Part shown: positions 11,899 through 24,600 of the stretch, piece by piece
Layout: each line of letters opens with the position of its first letter
Position numbering within the stretch: position 1 is the first letter of the stretch
NCBI GenBank assembly: GCA_025716855.1
Contig: JAIXMQ010000036.1
Location: 248,001-312,000 of the forward strand
Reading direction: 5' to 3'
From: Pilaira anomala
Taxonomy: Eukaryota; Mucoromycota; Mucoromycetes; Mucorales; Mucoraceae
DNA: 64,000 nucleotides
Program-made: the position numbers and the translations under genes
The notes under the pieces: generated by a model
Told to the model about the DNA's origin: nothing
The model's input: only the letters and a program-made list of their open reading frames with translations
The model's database searches: none

Positions 11899-13473
11899 TT
11901 ACAAGGTGAACTTGAGGTCCTTTGCAACAAATTGTGACTTTTTAACAATCCATTCAATAAGACCATATGCAGCACCACCCCCGGTTTTCTTGGGAGATGA
12001 AACTTCCCTAAACAAGTTTTCATAAGTGTTACTAAAGACCCAACCATAATCGATACCAGGAGATCTTTGCTTGATAGAACGATCCCATTTCAAATCAGGC
12101 TCAATGAATTCGCGATAGGCCAAGATACGTTTTCCAAGAGTGTTATTGTTAAAAAGCTGTTTAACAGTATCAACGATATAAGACTCAAATCTGGCAGCAA
12201 GATCTTTATTTTTGAGGAAGCCATTTATCAAGACAGCATCCGGATTCTTTGCAGGATAGTCTCTGTAAGAAAAGTTGACAACATCTACAGGGTTATTTAC
12301 ACCAAATGTGCCATCATAATCTTGACCAAGATAATACCATTTATTTTTATTAGCATAATCTTTGTAAGCACCGTCATTCGTCTGCATTTCCCAATAGCCG
12401 TCCCAACTTCCACCGAGATATTCCATTACCATGAAACGAAGAAATTGATCAATATCAAACATTTTCTCAAATCGACTGACAGCAAGATTATCCGTTATAT
12501 TTAATTGATTGAAAGCTTTAGCCAACGGAAATATGGCTTCAGAGCCCTCAGGAGAGCCCTTGGTAGGTTTGAAAGATCCATAATCATAAGGGTCTGGAAT
12601 GAATTGAAAACCAGCACCTGAAGCACCATCATAAAGAGGTCCCATTTTTTTAGGTGGTTTACCAGCATAGAACATAGAACGAATATAAGAGTATTCAGCA
12701 ATATCATCAATCAAATTAAAAGTACCAAATGCTTCATTATTGATAAAGTAACGAACCATATTTGCTTGATTAGCGTAAGTTCCCATGGCACGAAGACAAT
12801 CAGCATAGAGCTTTTCACGCATTTGAGTTGGGTCTTCTTCCATATGACGAATTTTGAATGAATTACGGTTATCAATATAGTCACCCTTAGCAAGAGTCCA
12901 TCTCCAAGATTGTTTAGCATTATTGTGTGGTTTACCAGCACCAGATATTCTTAAAGTAGCATGATTAAAAGTTCTTACATAATCTTTACCGATCATAGTA
13001 ATGTTAACCTTATATCTTGAATCAGGAACATTCTCAACAAGATAATCCATTTCCGACTGAATACCTTGAACAAAAATAGAAGGCATGTAGTTGATATCAA
13101 AAAGATCAGGACTTTCAGCTGCTCGAGTCCATTGTTTACCATTATCTAATGGACGAGAAAGTGTGGGAATGTTTGCATAAGTAATAGGTCGATCATAGTA
13201 TTCATTGAAAGTGTTGCTTACGCCGGCGGTTAAGGTACGAGAGAAAGCTTCAGACTTGCTGTCAGAAACATATTTGTATGAAGTAGCTGTACCAATTTCC
13301 ACTGAACCCGTGTAGAATGGAACAGCTGAATTAGGAGCAGTAAGAGCTGTGCGGTTTCCACCAACGTCAACCTGTACTGACTTTGATCCAGGTGAAATAA
13401 CGTTGAACTGAACAGTTGCAGCGTGTGCTGACGCAAGTAAAACTGATGCAATTGAGAAAAGAGTAAATCTCAT
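11899..13473 (-). CDS. CotH-family secreted protein (spore-coat/invasin type)
   Basis: A single uninterrupted frame of 524 residues. The first 18-19 residues (MRFTLFSIASVLLASAHA) are a clear signal peptide. A beta-rich N-terminal region of about 100 residues precedes the CotH domain (about 110-480). The domain shows the expected motifs: NHATLRISGAGKPHNNAKQSW, the RNSFKIRHMEEDPTQMREKLY segment, a VRYFINNEAFGTFNLIDDI strand-helix, and YYLGQDYDGTFG, whose D-Y-D resembles the metal-binding motif of the atypical kinase fold. MQTNDGAYKDY aligns with the segment conserved in Mucorales CotH proteins that bind host receptors. CotH proteins occur in spore coats of bacteria and on Mucorales cell walls. 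No hydrophobic GPI-type tail is present (it ends KDLKFTL), so secretion rather than anchoring is likely. Role in invasion is not shown by sequence alone. Confidence 0.9.
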   Translation of the reverse strand: MRFTLFSIASVLLASAHAATVQFNVISPGSKSVQVDVGGNRTALTAPNSAVPFYTGSVEIGTATSYKYVSDSKSEAFSRTLTAGVSNTFNEYYDRPITYANIPTLSRPLDNGKQWTRAAESPDLFDINYMPSIFVQGIQSEMDYLVENVPDSRYKVNITMIGKDYVRTFNHATLRISGAGKPHNNAKQSWRWTLAKGDYIDNRNSFKIRHMEEDPTQMREKLYADCLRAMGTYANQANMVRYFINNEAFGTFNLIDDIAEYSYIRSMFYAGKPPKKMGPLYDGASGAGFQFIPDPYDYGSFKPTKGSPEGSEAIFPLAKAFNQLNITDNLAVSRFEKMFDIDQFLRFMVMEYLGGSWDGYWEMQTNDGAYKDYANKNKWYYLGQDYDGTFGVNNPVDVVNFSYRDYPAKNPDAVLINGFLKNKDLAARFESYIVDTVKQLFNNNTLGKRILAYREFIEPDLKWDRSIKQRSPGIDYGWVFSNTYENLFREVSSPKKTGGGAAYGLIEWIVKKSQFVAKDLKFTL

Positions 13474-13588
13474 TAGAATTGATAATAAATGAGAGAGAAA
13501 GAAAACCTATAAAATATATATTACTTTTCATTATTTATAATTACTTGACTTGTGCCTTAAAATAATGCTCATGTTTTGGCAACATCCA

Positions 13589-13608
13589 AAAAGGGGGGAT
13601 ATATAGAC
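13589..13608 (-). promoter_or_regulatory. STRE-like CCCCT and TATA box upstream of CotH
   Basis: About 120-135 bases before the CotH ATG the minus strand reads a TATATAT box followed upstream by a C-run ending CCCCTT, which fits the AGGGG/CCCCT stress-response element bound by Msn2/4-type zinc fingers in yeasts. The spacing suits a core promoter. Function is inferred from motif and position only. Confidence 0.4.
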
Positions 13609-13778
13609 GGGATTAAAATAAATCCTGTTTATTTAGTTCGTGAATTTCTTTATCACCAGAGGTCGTAATAAAAGTTTTAGTTATTCATCTGAATGAAAAT
13701 ATAAAAGACTTTTATAAGTTTTTTGGTATAATCTTATATTTCATTGTGTTTTACTGTGTTTGTGTTACTCGGAGCTTA

Positions 13779-13780
<2 letters not shown>

Positions 13781-13825
<45 letters not shown>
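13781..13825. repeat. T45 homopolymer
   Basis: Forty-five consecutive T in the CotH upstream region. On the CotH coding strand this is an A-run about 310 bases before the ATG, which could act as a nucleosome-depleting poly(dA:dT) tract. Confidence 0.85.
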
Positions 13826-14946
13826 CAAAAGGGATGAGGAGTCTCTTTGCTTTAAAACCATCATTCACACCTTATTTTTTTTTCCTTCTAAACTTAAGAA
13901 ATTTAGTACTCAGGCCTAGCCTATGTTCAGATTCCCCTTGAAAAATTCCCAAATAAACAGAAAAAATAATGAGCTACGCCTTCTTTTGTACATTGCATAC
14001 TTACCATGACAGGTACGTACATAACTTTTATGCTTATATATATTTATATGCGTTTCCTATATCTGTTTTCTCCTGTCCCTGATGTAAATCTCCTTTTATA
14101 ATTATCAACATAGGAAGGTATCAAAGACTGACCTATAGAAAATCAGTAAAACAACACACCTATATTTCACGCTCTCACAGAAATCCCAGCTTTTTCTGAG
14201 GAAAACATGCATATATAATGTACATCATATACTACTAACGTTGTAAAGTTACCATATATTTGTCTCAATAAGAACTGTCATTATATTTATGATAAAATAA
14301 AGAAGCTCAAAGCTCTGAAATCCGAAAAGAAAATTGGGATAAAGGAAAGAAATGATATATAGTTTTATAATTTCAAACATGTTAATTGATTATTCCTTTG
14401 GTCCATCGCTTTAAAAGATTTAGCGCTACTTATAAACTACAAACCATCATGTACCCATTTATATTATTGTAAAGAGATATGTAAACGTATCAGTTACTAG
14501 TTATGTCTTCCGTATTAAATGTTTAAATATCTATATATTTACTACTTCAATCATATAATTACATATTTAATGTTATTATTAACGATAATGAAAAATAACC
14601 AATACATACATATTTCATTCAAACCATACCATTAAAACAATAAAGAAATATATTTAATTAAAACATCATTTGAATTATAATCGTTTTTACTTTTTTATTT
14701 AATATATATAAGGGGCGTAACTTTAGTTAATGTTTTGAATAAAACTTCAAATGTTAAGTTAAATTAAGGTAATAAAGTATGTAGCATTTGCACAAAATTA
14801 GACTTTCCAAGTTTGTAGTTGTATTATTATGCCACATTTACAAACATTAAAAAAAATACGTGTTTCTTAAAAAACGTATTTTTATTTATATTAATTATGA
14901 GATCATTAAAATTAACTGCAATAATTTAAAATGTCGCTTTGATTGT

Positions 14947-17900
14947 TTACTTCGAGGTTGATACCAAAGTTTGCATCAATAGTTTAGCTTGGGCTAAAAG
15001 TACAACTCTCAAATCTTTACGGCTCCTACTCTGAATCTCGGCTTCTCCATCTGTAGGTATAGCTGTTGCAAGTCGATCACATTTGGAGTCATTCAAAACA
15101 CCCCCAAGTATAATCACTGCATAACACATCCGAATCACCTTATCCATCCTTTCATTTTCATCGTCAGTCATCACAACGTAAGAAGAAAGAGATCGTTTGA
15201 TCTCGGCTATATCCTGGAGCATTGCATATAAATCAGGGTGTGCAACAGACTTGTCAGCAGTAATCTCGGCTGAACTTGCAATGCAAAGCTCTTCAAATTG
15301 TGACCTATCAATCTTTGATTCTTTAATCATTCTCATGTATACCTTAGCATGATATACATTTCGCAACTGATCTTTTGCAACCTATAAGTATGACATAATA
15401 TTCTTAGATATATGCTCTAATTTTTTACGCACAAAATAATTTTACCTCAAAGTACGCAAGACATGCTTTTTTGTACACTTGCTTATCATCTAGTACCAAT
15501 GCCGGTGCACGACGGACTTTCCGACATAAGTACTTGAGTGTTTGTGCATCGTTAGTTGCCTCTGCAAGATCAATTAAAAATAGGGTATACTTGGAGATAT
15601 ATTTGTAATGTCTTCCCGCGCTAATAATCAACATGAATATACAATTTCTTGGTCTATGAAGATTTTTTTTTTTTACTTACAGCTCAAATCCTGGTTTCCA
15701 AATATTTATAAAACTTTTGGTCAATACTTTAAAATTAAACAACTTCATCAATTCAGATTTTGCCATCTCTGCATTATTATATATATAATAGTACATCCAT
15801 GACATCTATGATACATAATCAAAGTTAAACAAATAAAAACAGAAATGTCTTTGCCGCATTACTTACTCTATATATATGTCTGTGCTGTGTATTCTTGCTA
15901 TCGTTGATTTGCATTTCGAATAATCTAACAAATATAGAATTATATACACGCGCATTATCTGGGGGCAAATGTCCACTTTGTCGTCGTAGTTCTTCTAAAA
16001 ATGCTACAGATTTTTCAGCAAGACTTTGATCGTTACTAGAACCTAAAAATATAACGTCTTGATCCAATTCGGTTTCATTTGACTGGTTATTACGCAAAGC
16101 GCTTTCAAGCGTAAGTAGCTCGTCAGCATCTTTGGGTAATAATTCATGTCGATAATAATATTTGACCATGTAAGAATAAAAGGTATAAGTAGGTTCAGTT
16201 TCATGTTCATTTTTTCCTGATTTTGAGTCTGCTTTGCATGTAGCCTTAAAAAGCCATTCGAGAACCTCCTATGTAAATAACAGAAGTGTAAGTTAATTTT
16301 TATAATTTAGGATACGCGCATATATATTTTGAGCTTACTCTTGCCGGTCTATCGCTTTTCGCTGAGCATTTACCCATCATGTAATAACATCTATAATATT
16401 CATAACAGTTTAATGAAATGCTAAACATTTTCTCATGCAAATTTACCTCCATTCTAAATTATCAGGTATTTTATAACGAAGTGCTTGATTGTACATAAAG
16501 ATGGCTAGCTTGTACACAAATCTTGAAGAAGGGAGTAGATTATGAGATTCTACTGCTTTCCCATCCTCTCTCAGAATACGCTTCACATTATGTACTCTGA
16601 ATGCTTCCATATTCATTGGAGAAGAGGCCATGGTATAAGCCATATTGCCAAAATTAGCAAACAGTTCATCTTTAGCCAATTCCTTCTTTGCACGAGGACT
16701 AGCTAGATAGAGACCTCTCAAATAAGCATGGCAAGATTTCTAAAAGAGAGATTAAGACCTACTGTCAATAACAAATCATTTAAAAGTAAGTAGATAAGCT
16801 TACCTTTTGATACTCCCCGATAACATCTTTATGTACCTCAATATTGTTTGCACTCCAATCTAATTCTACTTCAGCACGTAGTTGAAAGCAAGCACCTAGC
16901 TCACACCACCCGTCTACATCCTCAGGGTTAAGGATGAGATGGGACTAGAAATAAGAACTATTTTAGTAACTTTCAAAGTAATATTTTAGAGTATATCATT
17001 TACCGTAAATTCTTCTACAGCTTTTTCGAGTTCGACCATTACTCTTTCGTTATATGGTCTAAGTTTATTTTTAAGGTGCAGACGTAAAGTTTTTCCTCTG
17101 ATCCAGAATATCTTGCAGTATACCTCTAATTTTTTTTTTTAAAAAAAAAACCGGAAGTTGTCAGGCATTAAAATAGAGAACTAATAGTATTGCGTAACTT
17201 ACTAGATATTTTAGCTTTTTTATAGGGTAAACTCATTGCAGGGATAATTGAAGTTCGTAACATGCTATCAATAGAAGAATGTAACTCAAGATCACTATTC
17301 AAATATGCCTCAATAATACTCTTGTTACTTTCAATCAAAGGATTATTCGTGGGCAATTCCTCGAATAAATCAGAAACTGTGTCAATCACATCTTTCAAAT
17401 CTGTCTTTAATAATGAACGTTGCTCCAATTTCTTAACAACTGAGTCAACCACGAGTTCAAATAAAGGCTCTGAAGCTTTCTGGTCCAGATCGCTATGTAT
17501 GCAATGATGTTCTTCAATAATATCAGATTCAGCCTAACAGTATAAGTAATAGACATATAGAGTCAGGTACACAGGCTGCATATTAATAAAGGAGAGATAA
17601 AATACTTACAGCAAGATGAACCCCGTAAAGACAATGATAACATTGATAAATATCTCTTCTAAAATGCATGTCATCTGATTTAGTTAAGGTATTCATAAGA
17701 TGACTCAGAAAAATGCCTAAGATGTGATCAGGTTTGTTACCAATTAATATAAAAAATCTGAATGTCAAATTGTTTAAACTTACGTTTAGCTGCACCACAA
17801 ACTTCTCTCTCACCAAGTTCATCATGTAATTCTTTTAATAGTTCTGCCCAAATACCCGTAGCGCTACTGTTAGGCTCTTCATATTTATGAAGGGTATGCT

Positions 17901-20900
17901 GAATTAAATAGGACTGAAGAACCCAAGCTTTAATCATAATATCGTTGAACCCATTTGATTTGGTAATTTTTGAAGGCGTATGTGGAGGCGTATCAGGTGT
18001 ACTAAAGTTGTTTACTAAAGGAACAAAGTCAGGATGTCTGAATATGTAGTAAATAGACATTCTTAGTAAAATAGAGAGGGAGTTTGCCACGTCGATATTA
18101 ATATCAATGGGAAGCCAAGCTAATCAGTAAAAAATATATATATATATATATATATATATTATCAGCACAAATACTTTTATTTCTTTTTTTTAAAAAACAC
18201 TTACTTTCTGATTTGTCTTGCTGCATTAGCGAAATTAGATTATCCATGATACTATTTATCAAACTTAACGATTTAAAAAAGCCGACATCTTCATTTTTAC
18301 TCAAATATGGTAATTCACGTCCGTGATGCTTTCTACCATAATCTACTAGTTGTTTCATCAAGTAGCAAAACATATGGGAGTAACAGTTCCATGCTTCTAA
18401 GCTTTTATTTGTTTTTGTGTATGCTCTTGCTAACATATTAGTCATTTGTATCATTTCATTTGAACACGTTAATTCTTTTGAGCTTAATTTCGGTTTGATG
18501 ACAGGTTCCAAATCTTCAATTACGTCTTCATATTTTTCCAAGATTAGTTTTTGTTTACAGGTTACAAACAGCTTTCCAACTTGAAGCTGACTCAGTTTGG
18601 CTTGAATACTTGATAGATCAATGGTTGCATCATACATACTGAATTTACAACATGAGTATTGATAATGTGAGTAAATTTAAGTTCGTACCTTTTAATATTA
18701 ATTGTAATTTTTTCTTCAAATCGACTTGCTGATGATTCCAATAGCTTTTCTGTTTTTACATACCAAGAATAAGCTCGCCCTATATCATTATCGCACTGAG
18801 CTAATTTTCCTTTAAGCGACCAATATCGTAACTGAAATATACAGTGATCGAAAGACATTGGTTTCGAACTATTACTTTCACCTGGTCTGAATTCGAAAAA
18901 AAAGCTGTTCAAAGATGAACTGAATACGATGCGTTCAAGTAGATCTATCCAGTATTGGCATTGCTCCATTAAAGTTTCAGTGGTGTTGATTTTGGATGTT
19001 TTCACTGTTGTCATAGAAACTCTTCTTTTGCTGCTGTTGTTAGCTATTGAATGCGCCCCTGTTTCTTTTGGAGGCATCATGATATTTCGAATTAATCTGT
19101 CAATAATATATTCACAAACTCTTAGCAATACCTGAAAAATAAGTTTAATTTTAGTGATTATTAATATATATTGCCAGCGAGTTGTTTACCATTATTTTGT
19201 CGTTCTCAGATAGTTCAGAGTTGGATAGAATACTTTCGACAAGATTAAGTTCAAGAATAGTTATAGTGTCTGTCATTAACTCGATGAATTTGTTACTCAT
19301 GGTGGATATTGTTTGCTGTTCGCTGTTTATAATGACTTTGTCATTATAAACAATGACAGATATAAGTTTACATAAGCTGTCTGTGATTCCAGAATTGTTA
19401 TTGTTTAACTCTATAATAAAATCTTTAACCACTGCTACAGCAGATGGCTCGCTATATTCAACTGTTGCTGATTTATTGAACAACGTTAAGTTCTTCACCT
19501 TATTATCACCGAACATACCAGAATCAGTTCTTTAACGAAGGGTTAGTAAGTAAGTCAAACAAATACGTAAGATACATACTTTAAAAACAAGTTATCTGGT
19601 GAAACAGAAGTATCAATATCCCAACAATATCCACTATCTAATTCCGAAATTTTGTGGTCAAACCATTCCCAAAAAAGATGTAAAGAACCATCGTTATTAT
19701 CAGCAACAGTGTACCACGGTTTCTTGCGGTAAAGTGCTGATATACTTTCAGTTTTATCATAAAACGATTGTACTTTGTTAATAAATTCTTTCTCTTCCTC
19801 CAACATTTTGAGCCTTGAAGTTTCCTCATTTGCTATCTTTTCAAGCTGACGTTTAGAGGCTCTATAATGAAGAAGTTAAACACAATAAATAAGAAAAAAA
19901 AAAATAGGATATTCTACCTCAATGATAATCTTTTTTCTTCAGCTTCACTTTCTTCGTCATTTTCAGAGCTGCACTCATTTCCACTATTATTTTCTGTATT
20001 TCCTTCATTTTCAGCTTCGTTGTCTTCTCTTTTTCGTTTATTTGGATTTATTTGTTGTCCATCCACCATATTTTCATTAATATTGTCTTCATTTGAATTA
20101 TTGATATTACCATTAACTCTAGATGAGTATTCAATAGGACTTTGCTTTTCTGATTCAGTTGGGTATACAGATACGGGCGGCAGAGGCATTAAAACGGAAT
20201 CAATTTCCATTGTTTGAGGTATTGGTGTTTGCACTTCTTCCTCCTCTCTCTCTATTATGATATTAATAGGTCGGTTTACAAAAAATGTATCGGCTTGGTG
20301 ATCTGTAATAAGTTCCATTTTTCCTTCTTGCTCTTCAGTCGGTATATCCACTACAAGCCGTCTATACTCTTTCAAAAGTGATTCTACAAGAATTGACCAA
20401 TTGGACTTCTCGAGAGTAATAGCTATTGGCTTGATGTTTGTTAATTGATGGGTAGACTCATCGCTGTTAACTTCATATTGCAGACTTGTATTTTTATTTT
20501 TTTCCATTTTACTTCGCAATTGTGATCCAATGTCCCAGTTGGTTAAACCCATAATGATGTCAACATAGCTTTTACATGATCGGTAGTCTCCAATATCATA
20601 CAAAACCTAAAAATCAGCGTATCAGTTTCAAATTTGCGAGATATACTAATATATTGGTCTTACAATACAAAGGCCTTCAAGGCATTTCCATTGCATTGGC
20701 GTGAAATTTCCGCTTTTAATAATTTGAACAGCCTCGTCGGGTTGCACAATATGTAATTTTAATGTTCTTTCATTATTATTGACATAAAAGCCAGTTTCGT
20801 ATGCAAGACGAGCAAATCGAAGTTTTTTAAGTGTGTGTGAAATATGTCCAATGTGAAACCATAACGTGTAATCAGTAGGATCAATTTTTATAGCCTGTGG

Positions 20901-21476
20901 AAATTGTCAGTTATCTGACTTTTGTTCAACTTTTAACTGGCTTACCCGCAAAAAATTGTTAAGTACTTCTTTACCAAGCGCGATATTGTCAGGATCTCGT
21001 TCAAACTCGTCCTCCAGAATGGAAGCATAATTCTTAAAAACGAGGAATCGAAGTGTGGCAAGAGGCGTTTCTTCCACTACGTCCGCATTTTGCTTCTAAA
21101 AAAGTCAATAAATAAATCAGTCGTTGTCATCAAATATAGGTTTTGGCGTATATTTTACTGGCTTTGGTTCTTCTCTAACGAGAGTATGAGAGACAAGCTC
21201 TTTATATTTTTGCTTAGCAAGTTCCAGTTGACCTTGTTGGTGATATTTTAAGGTATTTTGATACGTTTCAAGCAATTGCTCAACCTGTTTAAAATGTTGT
21301 CAGCAACAAGAGCTTCTGACTTGTAATATCCACATTACCTGAATCTCAACTGCGTCTTTTGTCGATGCAGTAACGCCTTTGTTGAGCGTACTCCAGTTAC
21401 CCTATAAATATATACGTTATATGTTTGCTGACAACAAAATCATATATCCAAACAACAAGGAATTGACGTATACCAT
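14947..21476 (-). CDS. HIR3: HIR histone-chaperone complex subunit, HIR3/CABIN1 family
   Basis: A gene of about 20 exons from a start at 21476 to the stop at 14947, roughly 1,700 residues. The N-terminus (GNWSTLNKG, then a helix-rich segment with LLETYQNTLKYHQQGQLELAKQKYKEL) matches the TPR opening of HIR3/CABIN1, where residues LYxxALxLxxxGRxxEAxxxYxxL are typical. An acidic and basic linker near 20030-19910 (NKRKREDNEAENE, then EEKRLSLRASKRQLEKI) matches the RRSxRxRxxK patch of the family. Later TPR-like segments include WCELGACFQLRAEVELDW and WRCYYMMGKCSAK. The HIR complex deposits H3-H4 outside S phase and represses histone genes. The first exon seems to be only the ATG (21474-21476), followed at once by GTATAC and an acceptor before GGTAACTGGAG. 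Internal exon limits are approximate. Confidence 0.8.
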
Positions 21477-21612
21477 TTTAAACTAAAGCAAAACAACCGA
21501 TATACAATTGTACTTGTAAACAAAGAAGAAGGAAAGATACAAAAGCTGCGTTACTTATGTATAAAGCGAAACAAAAATAAAAAGCGGTCCCAAAAAAATT
21601 TGTATGTTTTAT

Positions 21613-24600
21613 TTACAATTGAGTCATGGCTTGCATTAATGCACGGTTATTGCCTTGAACAGTAATGCTTTCTACTTGTAACCTCATGATATCTCTCAAT
21701 TCTAGATACAATTGGTTGATCATTGTTACAGCAGGAACTTCGATAGGTGGAACATCAAACATGTCCCTCACTTTCTTCACTTGACTTCTAAAATCATCTA
21801 ATGATATCATGTAATCTGTACTTCCATTTTCTTGGAATGACATACTACGGTCATTCTCATCCAACTATATGTTACAATTAATTAATTTACATCATTTAAT
21901 AAATAGTGTGAAAGCTCATTTACCTTTTGTAAGAGATTATCTAATAGTTCTTTCCATTCATAAGCATTGATCATCACAATTTCGCTACGAGAGGTGAATA
22001 AAAATTGTAGTAGTGATAAAAACATATTCCAAACTGTAATTCCAATATTTCCTGACTAAAAAAAATAGGAAAACAAACGTTAGCAAAATTCTAAAGTATT
22101 CTAAGCTTGAGTCTTACAATAAATAAAGTTGAAGGTTCTATGGTATCCAGTAATCGTCGAAGAGCTGGCCAAATTGTCATCCAAAAGCCAACAGGGTTCA
22201 AAACTTGAGGTTTAGTACCTAAACGTAAATGGTCGAGACTTCCACTTCTTAATTTTAGCAATACATACACCTTTAACAGAAGAAAACAAAGTAATAATTT
22301 CTCGCCTAGGGTACTGTATGAGAAATTGATATCTGGTTGTTGGAAATCAATTCCAACCGTATTCAATGTTCTAACTAGTAAATCTGTCAACGTATTTTCA
22401 TATCCAACCATTTTATATAAAATTAAATCCGATTTCTCTTTCAACACTGTCAAGATAAACCAATTGAGAAAACGAAGACATTCTATTCCTTGACCAAGCT
22501 AATATATATGAAGATAATACGTAAATACTTATAATTGATGTAATTTTCTAAAAAAAAACAAACCTTTAAGTACCCAAGAACAACAGACAGCTGCTTCGGA
22601 TCAGTTGCACAAATATCAACAAGTAGTTGGGACAAACAGCTATACACCTTAAAATCTTTCTTGGTAAATTGTTGACTGGTTGATGCCCGTTTTATAAAGC
22701 CAACGAAAAAGTGAGATAGTGGTTGGATCTTGCCTGTAAAGTAACGAGTACGTGGACGCTCATATACTACTTGTCCCAGGATAGATGCCTCTACCTTAAT
22801 ATACCAATCTTGAGTACCCGGTTTTGTATCCCATAATACTAACTCAAGAAGCGCCAACAAAGTATCTTTGTTGGGTCTGGTATTCATAATAAAGTTATTC
22901 CTTAGCTCTTCAATTATGATATCAGCAAATACATTGTCGGGTGGAGCACTGGGAATTGCAGCTATAGCAGAATAAGCAGCCATCAATTTAGCTACATTTT
23001 CAGGTTGTATAGTGCATGTTTGAAGACCATGCTTCAGGATCATTTGGCTAGGGGGAAGTAATACAGCGTGGTGGCGCGCATGTTCTTTCAATAAAATTGC
23101 AGACATAGTAAACATTGGGTTAATATTCCAGTCAGATCTTCTCCAATCAGTAGTATGTTTGATTAAAGCAGTAATAAATCCAGCGTAATCATTCAAAATG
23201 TTTTCTGAATAAGGATGTGTATGCACTGTTTCTACATAGCGACTGGTATTGTGTAACACAGTCGAGAATGCTTTTCTTTCCATTTGCTGCTTCATTAACT
23301 TATCTAAAACATCACGAACAGGTTGATCACGCAAATAAATAATTTCGCCTCTATAGTCTTCATCTGGTATAATATCATCCTGATCAATAACAGTGCGCAA
23401 AACAAAAAACAAGTCCACATCATTAGACTTTGAGTCAGTTACAGCCTGATTTTTGAACATCAGTACAAATAAACCAGCAACCGCAAACCGCAGAAAAGCA
23501 CTTTTAAGAAACTGTTTTGCTTTTAAAAAAACAGGTTCTGAATTTCGGATACCTGATTTAGTCATCAATTTTCCTAAAGCTAAAATTTGCTTAGAAAGAA
23601 CCATAGCTGTCAAATGGTCAGAACGACGTAAAAGACATTTTAAAATCTCCAAAATTAACAGTTTGTTTTCTTCGCTAACTTCTTCGGTTAAAAGATCAAT
23701 AATTTGCTTCATGCAACTAACAATACTTTGCTCGTATTCTCTTTCAAGAATATTATGCTTTAATAGATGAGATTTAATATACATACAGATATTTATTCAA
23801 ATATTTTCCTCTTACCTTGTATACTACAATCAAAATAATTTCTAGCCAAGCTTTCAACATCATATGTCCCAGTTTTGTTAAATCTACACCCGAGTTAACC
23901 ATCTTTAATACTACATCAATAAAGTAAACACCAGGACTACTATTTTCGGTGAGATTTACTTTATTCTGCTCAACAGAATCAGAAGCTAGTGTAGCCACCG
24001 TTTCTGCAGGAAGAGGAGCAAAGCTGTCCATAATTTTTTTTAATCCACGAATACAAGAAATCATCACAGCTACCCGAGCAGGGTCTTTTGGATTATATTT
24101 CAAAGGGCCAAAATCAATAGTAATTTTACCACCGTTATTGAATAGTTCACAATCCTGAAAGTCCATCTGCTGTACAAGGATAAATTTCAAACGATATATT
24201 TGAGCTGGCTCAATGCTAAGGTGGTTACTTAGCATTTGTAAAGCAAGAGTCAACATCAATACTTTAATATTTTCGGATTCAGCAGACTGCTGCTGGTGTT
24301 GTTGGCTTTGGTTATTGTCATTATTGGATCCATTACCATTGCTTTTCATTAGTCCATGATCTGTGGAGGATGATCTCGTAATTTCGTCCAATATATCTAC
24401 GGGAGTCTTAATTTCGAGAGCTTCTAATAACGATTCCCATTGCAAAACTTGCCAGTCTGGAAAAAGAGCATTTAACTGAATCATTAAACTGACCAGCGAC
24501 ATTCTTTGTCTATCTGTAGCTGTCAAAAAGTAAGCTTCCCAACAACGGAATGCTGATCTTAAATGCAAAGTCCCAAAAGTTCTTATTAAAGCGTACGCTT

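Larger units (their letters stand above)
13474..14946. other. Gene-free intergenic region between CotH and HIR3
   Basis: About 1.5 kb, very AT-rich. It includes the CotH promoter at the left and the HIR3 3' flank at the right, and a 45-base T run. Open frames are short and stop-rich, and no RNA gene or repeat family was recognised. Confidence 0.5.
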
